From contig CAJAFJ010000669.1 of the NCBI GenBank assembly GCA_903938955.1, positions 1-6,083 on the forward strand: a stretch of DNA of 6,083 bases, given 5' to 3'. Numbering within the stretch: position 1 is the first letter of the stretch; every line of letters begins with the position of its first letter. The notes beneath the pieces are model-generated. The model was not told the origin of the DNA. It was given only the letters and a program-made list of their open reading frames with translations, and made no database searches. This document shows, piece after piece, positions 1 to 5,614 of this stretch. Source of the stretch: an uncultured beta proteobacterium (lineage in GTDB: Bacteria > Pseudomonadota > Gammaproteobacteria > Burkholderiales > Burkholderiaceae). The position numbers were made by a program, and so were the translations under genes.

Positions 1-5
1 GGGGG

Positions 6-129
6 GTGGAAGTGGTCAACCGGGTAGCCCTTTGGGTGGCCTCCTGGCCCAGTTCCGCCATTACCCTGCCGATTTTACCACTCTGGGCCATGGTGGTCTT
101 TACCCTGGGCGGGTGCTGGCTTTGCCTGT
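6..129 (+). other. Probable export leader of the cytochrome gene, out of frame with it
   Basis: From a possible GTG at 6 (or ATG at 90) this frame reads a strongly hydrophobic stretch, including LPILPLWAMVVFTLGGC, which looks like a signal peptide ending in a lipobox-like LGGC. The downstream cytochrome gene is in another frame. In its own frame it reads Cys (127-129) followed by GGGGGSGSTTPGG, a typical start of a mature lipoprotein, but there is no ATG, GTG or TTG between the stop at 25-27 and 172. Losing one G in the GGGCGGG run (107-113) would join the two as ...FTLGGAGFAC-GGGGG. The leader frame also has the most G/C-rich third codon positions of the three forward frames here. This supports a 5' frameshift (mutation or sequence error). 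The leader may begin before the window, because the frame is open to its edge. Confidence 0.5.
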
Positions 130-171
130 GGCGGGGGCGGTGGCAGCGGGAGCACCACTCCGGGCGGGTCG

Positions 172-1266
172 GTGCTGAGCGGCGTGGCCGTTGACGGCTA
201 CCTGCAAGGCGCAACGGTGTTTCTAGATGTCAACAACAACGGCATCCTGGACACTGGAGAGCCGTCAGCGCTGACCGATGCCAGCGGTCGCTTCACACTG
301 GATTACAGCCAGGTGACCACGTCCATCAGCGGTTTGAAAATGGTCGTCACGGGCGGCATTGACACCGACACGGGCTACGCCTTCACGGGCCGTTTAAGTG
401 CCGCCGCAGACAAGACCGCAGGCCAGGTGATCTCGCCACTGACCTCGCTGGTGGACGCGGTCATTGCACAGGGACTGGCCGCGGATACCGCAGCCGCAAA
501 AGTCCTGGTCGCCAACGCGCTGGGGTTAACGGTGGCCGATCTGGCATCCGATCCGGTAGCGGCCCTGGTCAATCAACCGGCCATTTACCGCACCGCCATC
601 GAGCTGCAACGTGCCGTGCAACTGCTGGCGACCATGAATGCCGAAGCCGGGGAGAGTTCGCACCACGCCCAGGAGCGCGTGATGAAGGCGTTTGCTGTGG
701 CCCTGAAGGCGCAAAACAGCAGCGTCAGCGTCAGCCAGTTGGTAGCGGCTTTGAATTTAAACAACAGAGCGGGGGCGCTGCAACTGACCCACGCGGTTCA
801 TGACGGCGTCACAACCGCCCTGAGCCACGGCGGACACACCAGCGCCAAGGCGGTCCTCAAAGGGCTTGATCAGGTGCGGGTGCGCATGGAATCCGACCAT
901 GACGATGACATCGACAAGGCCGCTGGCAAGCTGGATACAGAGCGCGGCCTCACCACCAGTACGCCCTTTAAAAATCTTGTTCAGCCCGGTTCAAGCGTGA
1001 CGGAGGTCACGGCCATGACGACCCTGTACAGCAGACCTAGCACGGTGATTGCGCAACCCACCAACACCGCCGGGCGGCTGTTGGCCTCCAACTGCTTCCA
1101 ATGTCACGGCACGGGCGGACTCGGTGGTTTTGACTCGATTCGGGGCGATGCCTCGGAGGTCAAAGAGTACCTGAGCAAGTCCGCCAGCGGCGACATCATG
1201 GCCGCCCATGCCCAAGGCTATACCAGCGCTCAACTCGACGCCATCATCAAGTACCTGAATCAGTGA
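172..1266 (+). CDS. FccA-like c-type cytochrome with large N-terminal extension (probable lipoprotein, 5' end uncertain)
   Basis: The encoded protein is probably an exported monoheme electron-transfer protein that accepts electrons from the flavoprotein encoded next. From GTG 172 it has 364 residues. Residues 8-45 (VDGYLQGATVFLDVNNNG onward, then DTGEP and DASGRF) resemble the beta-sandwich, calcium-loop start of many secreted Burkholderiales lipoproteins. Residues 75-260 are mostly helical, with scattered His and an acidic DHDDDIDK patch near 242-249. Residues 297-364 form a short cytochrome c domain: CFQCH heme site at 308-312 and a likely axial Met343 in DIMAAHAQGYTSAQ, matching the IMxxxAKGYS pattern remembered from FccA. 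The GTG start has no visible ribosome site and lies 15 codons after an in-frame Cys-GGGGG lipoprotein-like junction, so the real start is probably upstream across a frameshift. The next gene begins 17 bases after the stop, which suggests an operon. The heme domain is firm; the N-terminal domain assignment and electron partner are inference. Confidence 0.8.
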   Translation: MLSGVAVDGYLQGATVFLDVNNNGILDTGEPSALTDASGRFTLDYSQVTTSISGLKMVVTGGIDTDTGYAFTGRLSAAADKTAGQVISPLTSLVDAVIAQGLAADTAAAKVLVANALGLTVADLASDPVAALVNQPAIYRTAIELQRAVQLLATMNAEAGESSHHAQERVMKAFAVALKAQNSSVSVSQLVAALNLNNRAGALQLTHAVHDGVTTALSHGGHTSAKAVLKGLDQVRVRMESDHDDDIDKAAGKLDTERGLTTSTPFKNLVQPGSSVTEVTAMTTLYSRPSTVIAQPTNTAGRLLASNCFQCHGTGGLGGFDSIRGDASEVKEYLSKSASGDIMAAHAQGYTSAQLDAIIKYLNQ

Positions 1267-1270
1267 ACCC

Positions 1271-1275
1271 AGGAG
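1271..1275 (+). promoter_or_regulatory. Ribosome binding site (AGGAG) of the fccB-like gene
   Basis: AGGAG lies 8 bases before the ATG at 1284. It selects that ATG over the in-frame GTG at 1263, which overlaps the upstream stop codon and has no comparable site. Confidence 0.8.
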
Positions 1276-1283
1276 AAACCCAC

Positions 1284-2699
1284 ATGACATCCCCCAAAAA
1301 CACATTGACGTCACGCAGAAGAATGCTTTTCCTGGCCACCAGCGCCATCACCTGCGCCATGTTCCCGATCCTGGGACGCAGCGACGAGTCAGGGCATGAA
1401 GCCTACGATGACGAAGACAAATACGCCACCGGCAGCAGCACCACCCAAACCGCCGCCAACACCGGGCTGACCGGCCATATCGTGGTCGTGGGCGGCGGCA
1501 TGGCCGGGGCGACTGCCGCCAAATACCTGCGGCTGTGGGGCGGCACCGGCATCACCGTCACGCTGGTGGAGCCCAGCCCCAGTTACACCTCCAACATCAT
1601 GAGTAACCTGGTGCTCAACGCCAGCCGCACGGTGTCCAGCCTGGGCTACACCTATACCAATCTAGCCAGCAAATACGGCATCAAGGTGAAACAAGCCTCG
1701 GTCACAGCGATCAATAAAGCTGCCAAATCGGTGACTTTGTCAGACAACAGCGTGCTGACCTATGACCGGCTGATTCTGGCGCCCGGCGTGGAGTTCATGG
1801 ATGCCTACGGCCTCACCCAAACGGATTACGCCACCAAAACGCCGCATGCCTGGCACGCCGGACCGCAAACCACCTTACTCAGCCAGCAGCTGGCCAGCAT
1901 GCCGAACAATGGCGTGTTCGTTCTGACCATCCCCAAGGCGCCGTACCGCTGCCCGCCCGGACCGTATGAGCGCGCCTGCCTGGTGGCCGACTTTCTCAAA
2001 ACCCACAAAGGGGCGGCGTCCAAAGTGGTCGTACTGGATGAGAACCTGTCGATTCAGGCTGAGGTCGAGAACTTCACCAACGCCTTCAACAACATCCACC
2101 GGGGCGTGATTGATTACCAGCCGGGCATCACCAACCTGCAGATCCATCCCGACACCAAAGTGGTGACTTACACCGATCAGCTGGGCGCTCCGGTCACCGT
2201 GGCGGCCCATGTGGTGAACCCCATCCCCGCGCACCGCGCCACGGGCAGCGGTGTCGGCGGCTGGCTGGCAGCGGCCGGGCTCAACAACAGCCTGGACGGC
2301 CGCTGGGCCATGGTGAACGTGTTGTCCTATGAATCCACGGCGGCGGCCAACATCCATGTGCTGGGCGATGCGGCCAGCTGTGGCATGCCCAAAGCTGGCC
2401 ATGTGGCCAATCAGGAAGCCAAAATTTGTGTGGATGCCATCGTCAGACTGATGAGTGGACAGCAACCCGACCCGGCGCCAGTGGCCAACTCGGCCTGCTA
2501 TTCACCCATTACGGCCGCCAGCGCCTCTTGGCTGACTGCGGTGTACCAGTACGACGCGGTCAACAAAAAGATGGTGGTGGCCGCCAACGGGGGCAATACG
2601 GTGGGAGCCAAGCCGACTGAGGCGGCCAGCATCACCACCGAGAACTTCAAGCAAATGAACACCTGGTTCAATACCTTGATGGGCGACAGCTTCGCCTGA
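1284..2699 (+). CDS. FccB-like FAD-dependent oxidoreductase (flavocytochrome c sulfide dehydrogenase flavoprotein family), Tat-exported
   Basis: This 471-residue protein matches the flavoprotein subunit of flavocytochrome c sulfide dehydrogenase, which oxidises sulfide in the periplasm and passes electrons to a cytochrome c partner. Residues 10-30 form a twin-arginine leader (SRRRMLFLATSA, then a hydrophobic stretch). HIVVVGGGMAGATAAKYLRLW (65-85) is the FAD dinucleotide-binding fold. PHAWHAGPQT (187-196), KAPYRCPPGPYERA (218-231), IHVLGDA (357-363) and MPKAGHVANQEAKICVDAIV (368-387) are family hallmarks. The tail from about 403 (ACYSPITA to the end) matches the C-terminal flavin-binding domain of the family. 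Compared with the Allochromatium FccB sequence as remembered, the covalent FAD cysteine (YYTCYLSN) is Asn104 here, and the second redox cysteine (GWCPVD) is Ala342; the first redox cysteine is kept as Cys223. FAD is therefore probably non-covalent and the active-site disulfide absent, so sulfide as substrate is doubtful. The family is certain; the reaction is not. Confidence 0.93.
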   Translation: MTSPKNTLTSRRRMLFLATSAITCAMFPILGRSDESGHEAYDDEDKYATGSSTTQTAANTGLTGHIVVVGGGMAGATAAKYLRLWGGTGITVTLVEPSPSYTSNIMSNLVLNASRTVSSLGYTYTNLASKYGIKVKQASVTAINKAAKSVTLSDNSVLTYDRLILAPGVEFMDAYGLTQTDYATKTPHAWHAGPQTTLLSQQLASMPNNGVFVLTIPKAPYRCPPGPYERACLVADFLKTHKGAASKVVVLDENLSIQAEVENFTNAFNNIHRGVIDYQPGITNLQIHPDTKVVTYTDQLGAPVTVAAHVVNPIPAHRATGSGVGGWLAAAGLNNSLDGRWAMVNVLSYESTAAANIHVLGDAASCGMPKAGHVANQEAKICVDAIVRLMSGQQPDPAPVANSACYSPITAASASWLTAVYQYDAVNKKMVVAANGGNTVGAKPTEAASITTENFKQMNTWFNTLMGDSFA

Positions 2700-2708
2700 T
2701 ACCCCGAG

Positions 2709-3194
2709 TCAAGCCGCCAGCGCGGCTTCGATGTCGGGCACCAGGCTGGCCGGGCCGTCGGTGGGGGCGTAGCGTTTGAGCACCGTGCCGTCCCGGCCCA
2801 CCAGAAACTTGGTGAAGTTCCATTTGATGGACTTGCTGCCCAGCAGGCCGGGCGCCTCGGCTTCCAGCCAGCGGTACAGCGGGTGCGCCTGCGGGCCATT
2901 GACCTCAATCTTGGCCATCATCGGAAAGCTCACGCCATAGTTCATCTGGGAAAACTCGATGATCTCTTCGTTGCTGCCCGGCTCCTGGGCACCAAACTGG
3001 TTGCACGGGAAACCCAGCACCACCAGGCCCTGCTGGGCGTAGGTCTTGTTCAGTTTTTCCAGCCCGTCCAATTGCGGCGTGAAACCACACGCGCTGGCAG
3101 TGTTGACGATCAGCATGACACGGCCCTTGAATTGACTTAAGGACACCGGTTGACCGTTGATTTTCAGGGCTTCAAAATCGTAAATACTGCTCAT
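2709..3194 (-). CDS. Glutathione peroxidase family thiol peroxidase
   Basis: The product is a 161-residue cytosolic peroxidase of the GPx family (BtuE/BsaA-like), which reduces hydrogen peroxide or organic hydroperoxides with glutathione or thioredoxin. It has the usual short bacterial length and no signal peptide. Peroxidatic Cys36 sits in NTASACGFTPQ, in place of the selenocysteine of animal enzymes. LGFPCNQFGAQEPGSNEEI (60-78) supplies Cys64 and catalytic Gln70, and KWNFTKFLV (124-132) supplies Trp125 and Asn126. The position of the resolving cysteine in 2-Cys members (Cys82 in yeast Gpx3, as remembered) is Ser82 here (EFSQMNYGVSFP), which argues against the usual thioredoxin-recycled cycle. 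The ATG at 3194 is chosen because GGGAG lies 5 bases upstream and the family start fits; the TTG at 3206 would add only four residues. It converges with the fccB-like gene across 9 bases and lies 99 bases downstream of the EamA gene on the same strand, so it may have its own promoter. Confidence 0.95.
   Translation of the reverse strand: MSSIYDFEALKINGQPVSLSQFKGRVMLIVNTASACGFTPQLDGLEKLNKTYAQQGLVVLGFPCNQFGAQEPGSNEEIIEFSQMNYGVSFPMMAKIEVNGPQAHPLYRWLEAEAPGLLGSKSIKWNFTKFLVGRDGTVLKRYAPTDGPASLVPDIEAALAA
2711..2728. terminator. GC-rich hairpin between convergent genes (possible terminator)
   Basis: AAGCCGC-CAGC-GCGGCTT is a perfect 7-bp stem with a 4-base loop, 12 bases after the stop of the fccB-like gene and inside the 3' end of the convergent peroxidase gene. 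It could end transcription from the left, but no run of T follows, and it also encodes the Ala-rich C-terminus of the peroxidase, so it may be chance. Confidence 0.25.
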
Positions 3195-3199
3195 GGAGA

Positions 3200-3204
3200 C
3201 TCCC
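3200..3204 (-). promoter_or_regulatory. Ribosome binding site (GGGAG) of the peroxidase gene
   Basis: On the minus strand GGGAG stands 5 bases before the ATG at 3194. It decides this start over the upstream in-frame TTG at 3206. Confidence 0.6.
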
Positions 3205-3270
3205 AATCCGCCAACATGGCGACACGCTGCGTACTATCGCGCATAAACAGAATGCAAGGTACGGTTTGAT

Positions 3271-3299
3271 CAATAGCCGCTCAGTTGAACAGCCTATTG
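3271..3299. repeat. Inverted repeat over the stop codon of the EamA gene
   Basis: CAATAG (3271-3276) and CTATTG (3294-3299) form a 6-bp stem, extended inward by GCT/AGC with a two-base bulge. The repeat overlaps the TAG stop of the minus-strand permease gene. It could form a stem-loop at the 3' end of the lplT-eamA message or in the leader of the peroxidase gene. No T-run follows on the minus strand, so it is not a classic intrinsic terminator. The rest of the gap 3195-3293 shows no promoter I can defend. Confidence 0.3.
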
Positions 3300-4205
3300 C
3301 AAGCCGCCCGATACGTTTGAGCGCGTGCCAAACGACACCACCGACAGCAGCGAGGCCAGCAGAATCAAGCCACCGCCCAGCAAGGTGCGGGTGGACAGCT
3401 CACCGGTCCCCAGCAGCACCGACGAGACGCTGGCAAACACCACCTCGGACAGCATGATGAGCGAGGTCGCGCTGGCGCTTAAATGCGAGGCGCCGTATTG
3501 CAAGGCGAAGTTACCGACCAGAAAAGCCAGGCTCAGCAGCAACGCCAGTCCGGCCCAGGCCATGTTGGGCGCGGGCGGCGCCGTCACCACCCCGAGCCCC
3601 ATGCCGACCACCGCAGCGGCCACGGCCATGACCGCGCCACCGCCAAACATGGACAACATGCGCGCCTCGCTCGGCGTCTGGTTGAATTTGCGCAGCAAGA
3701 TGTTGGTCAAGGCAAAACTCAAGCCGCCCATCAGAGCCAGCCAGTCGGCCAGGCTCTCGGGCACCGGCCAGGCAGAGGCCGGTGTTTTCAGCACCACCAC
3801 CACGCCCGCCAGCGCCAGCGCCAGGCGCAACAAGGAGCCGCGCGTGGGTTTTTCGCCCAACAAGGGCCAGGCCAGCAGCACGACCCAGGCCGGCATCAGA
3901 TAGAACAGCAAGACCACCCGCACCACATCGCCCACCGTCACGGCCCAGTTGAAGCCCACATTGGTCAGGCCCGAGGCCAGCACCAGCCACCACAAGGACG
4001 GGTGTTGCAAAAGGCCGCGCCAGGCCTGCGGTTTCATGATCCACAGGCACACCAGCCCCACCAGATAAACCAACGCGGTCGACCACAAGGGGTGCAGGCC
4101 GTGCGCCTGCAAGGCCCGAAACGGCCACCAGGACACGCCCCAGACCAAGGCGTTGAGCATCAGCGCCGCAGCCGCCAGCAGGCTGCCAGTCGAACGGGAC
4201 AACAT
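3294..4205 (-). CDS. EamA/DMT-family inner-membrane permease
   Basis: This is a 303-residue drug/metabolite transporter superfamily permease, a class that moves amino acids, metabolites or toxic compounds across the inner membrane. It shows the usual two tandem EamA repeats, about residues 10-140 and 152-293, with roughly ten hydrophobic segments. The first repeat ends with LFYLMPAWVVLLAWPLLGEK (100-119), and the second carries the equivalent LIMLSEVVFASVSSVLLGTGE-like stretch (249-269), both typical of the family. The substrate cannot be told from sequence. The ATG (4205-4203) shares its A with the TGA stop of the lplT-like gene (TGATG), and no good ribosome site precedes it, so translation is probably coupled to that gene. 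The family call is firm; any link between its substrate and lysophospholipid transport is only suggested by the operon. Confidence 0.92.
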   Translation of the reverse strand: MLSRSTGSLLAAAALMLNALVWGVSWWPFRALQAHGLHPLWSTALVYLVGLVCLWIMKPQAWRGLLQHPSLWWLVLASGLTNVGFNWAVTVGDVVRVVLLFYLMPAWVVLLAWPLLGEKPTRGSLLRLALALAGVVVVLKTPASAWPVPESLADWLALMGGLSFALTNILLRKFNQTPSEARMLSMFGGGAVMAVAAAVVGMGLGVVTAPPAPNMAWAGLALLLSLAFLVGNFALQYGASHLSASATSLIMLSEVVFASVSSVLLGTGELSTRTLLGGGLILLASLLSVVSFGTRSNVSGGLQ

Positions 4206-5488
4206 CAGGAATGCAGGTTGTCGTTGCGGGCGATGGCCAGCAAGTGCTCGACCTCGGCGCGGTGTTGCACGCAGTTACGGGCGTGCCAGCGCCGGATCAG
4301 CCACATGAACCCGGCAATCACCAGGCCAAACGCGGTGATGGCGGCAAAGGTCGGCAAGCCCAGACCGGTCGACAGGCTGTAGGCCGCGCCCAGCGTCAGG
4401 ATGCAGGCCTGCTCATTGAAGTTTTGCACCGCAATGCTGCGCCCGGCGCCCATCAGGTTGTGGCCCCGGTGCTGCAGCAGCGCATTCATGGGCACCACCA
4501 AAAAGCCGCCCAGCGCGCCCAGCAAAATCAAGAAGGGCGCCGCCACCCAGACGTTGGTGATGAAGATCAGCAGGATGATCAGCAAGCCCATGCCGATGCC
4601 CAGGGTGATGACGCGGGGGCCGTCTTCCAGGCGCATGCGCAGCGAGGCCACCACCGCGCCCGCCGCCATGCCAATGGCCACCACGCCCTGCAGGGCCGAG
4701 GCCTGCGTCACGCTGTAGCCCAGGGCAGCAGCGGCCCAGGCCAGCACAATGAACCGCAGGTTGCCCGCCACACCCCAGATCAGGGTGGTCGCGGCAAGCG
4801 AGATCTGGCCCAGTTTGTCGCGCCACAAGCGCACGTTGCAGGTCCAGAAATCAGGCAACAACGAGATGATCCGCTTGGGCATGGGGCGCATTTCAACCCC
4901 GGTATCGGGGATGTGGGTGTTGAACCACGCGGCCAAAAAATAGACAAAAATCAGCACGCTGATGGCCGCCTCGGGGGGCGTGTCCACGCTGGTGGTCAAG
5001 AGCGGAAAGTCCAACGACAGCAACATCGGCGAGATCATCGGCCCCACCAGTTGACCGCCCAGCAACACCCCCAGGATGATGGAGGCGATGGTCAGCCCCT
5101 CAATCCAGCCGTTGGCTTTCACCAACTGCGAGGCCGGCAACAACTCGGTCAGGATGCCGTATTTGGCTGGCGAGTAAGCCGCCGCGCCCAAGCCGACAAT
5201 GGCGTAGGCCATCAGCGGATGGGTGCCAAACAGCATGAACAAACAGCCCACCACCTTGATGAAGTTGCTAAACAACATGACCCGGCCCTTGGGCAGGGAG
5301 TCGGCAAAGGCGCCGACAAAAGGCGCCAAAATCACGTAAAACAAGGCAAACATAGGCACCAGGGCCGCTTGTTGCCACTCGGGGGCTTTGCTGCTTCTCA
5401 GTAACTGAACGGCTGTTACAAACAGGGCGTTGTCGGCCAGCGAGCTAAAAAACTGCGCTGACATGATGGTGAAAAAGCCGCGTTTCAT
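4205..5488 (-). CDS. lplT: Lysophospholipid transporter LplT (MFS)
   Basis: This 427-residue major facilitator protein resembles LplT, which flips lysophospholipids across the inner membrane to the cytoplasmic face for re-acylation by Aas. Family motifs are AQFFSSLADNALF (11-23), APFVGAFADSLPKGRVM (55-71), GAAAYSPAKYGILTEL (101-116), KANGWIEGLTIASIILG (124-140), WGVAGNLRF (238-246) and FLVVPMNALLQHRG (329-342), spread over about twelve hydrophobic segments. Compared with the E. coli protein as remembered, it has an extra loop around 150-175 and a C-terminal cytoplasmic tail of about 25 residues after RRWHARN. The start is the ATG at 5488, which gives the family N-terminus; the frame stays open to 5959, but that part runs antisense to alr and is not LplT-like. 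The ribosome site is weak (AAAGACA region). No aas gene is in the window and none is fused here. It leads an operon with the overlapping EamA gene. Confidence 0.92.
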   Translation of the reverse strand: MKRGFFTIMSAQFFSSLADNALFVTAVQLLRSSKAPEWQQAALVPMFALFYVILAPFVGAFADSLPKGRVMLFSNFIKVVGCLFMLFGTHPLMAYAIVGLGAAAYSPAKYGILTELLPASQLVKANGWIEGLTIASIILGVLLGGQLVGPMISPMLLSLDFPLLTTSVDTPPEAAISVLIFVYFLAAWFNTHIPDTGVEMRPMPKRIISLLPDFWTCNVRLWRDKLGQISLAATTLIWGVAGNLRFIVLAWAAAALGYSVTQASALQGVVAIGMAAGAVVASLRMRLEDGPRVITLGIGMGLLIILLIFITNVWVAAPFLILLGALGGFLVVPMNALLQHRGHNLMGAGRSIAVQNFNEQACILTLGAAYSLSTGLGLPTFAAITAFGLVIAGFMWLIRRWHARNCVQHRAEVEHLLAIARNDNLHS

Positions 5489-5614
5489 TGTCTTTGTGCG
5501 CGCATCAGTGGCTCTGACACGGGGGTTTTGTTTGATGTCTCCGAACGATACGGGGTTATAGCATGACAGCGAGGTGTCAAAATAAAGGACTCCCTCTGCC
5601 AACCCCTGAGCGCC
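5489..5614. promoter_or_regulatory. Divergent lplT / alr intergenic promoter region
   Basis: These 126 bases separate two divergent genes and must carry both promoters unless these lie within coding sequence. For alr, TTGATG (5532-5537) and TATAGC (5557-5562) are a weak pair with a long 19-base spacer. For lplT, a perfect TTGACA reads on the minus strand at 5580-5575 and TATAAC at 5560-5555, but the spacer is only 14 bases, so at least one box may be coincidental. The two -10 candidates overlap at the same GTTATAGC, which would make the promoters mutually exclusive if both are real. No clear operator palindrome is seen. Confidence 0.4.

Noticed and set aside
2..178. Third open forward frame at the left edge (Gly/Ala/Leu rich, ending in TGA at 176-178), possibly the tail of an upstream gene
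   Set aside because: Its third codon positions are less G/C-rich than the leader frame, and no family is recognisable; it cannot be excluded without sequence to the left.
1263..1283. GTG start adding seven residues to the fccB-like protein
   Set aside because: It overlaps the upstream stop and lacks a ribosome site, whereas the ATG at 1284 has AGGAG 8 bases upstream and gives a normal Tat leader.
1875..2465. 196-codon minus-strand open frame
   Set aside because: It lies wholly within the strongly supported fccB-like gene and shows no family motif.
3483..4382. 299-codon plus-strand open frame
   Set aside because: It is opposite the EamA permease and the end of lplT, with the same Gln/His/Arg shadow composition.
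4211..5404. 397-codon plus-strand open frame rich in Gln, His, Arg and Gly
   Set aside because: It is antisense to lplT; its composition is that of a mirror frame of a G+C-rich membrane-protein gene, and no domain is recognisable.
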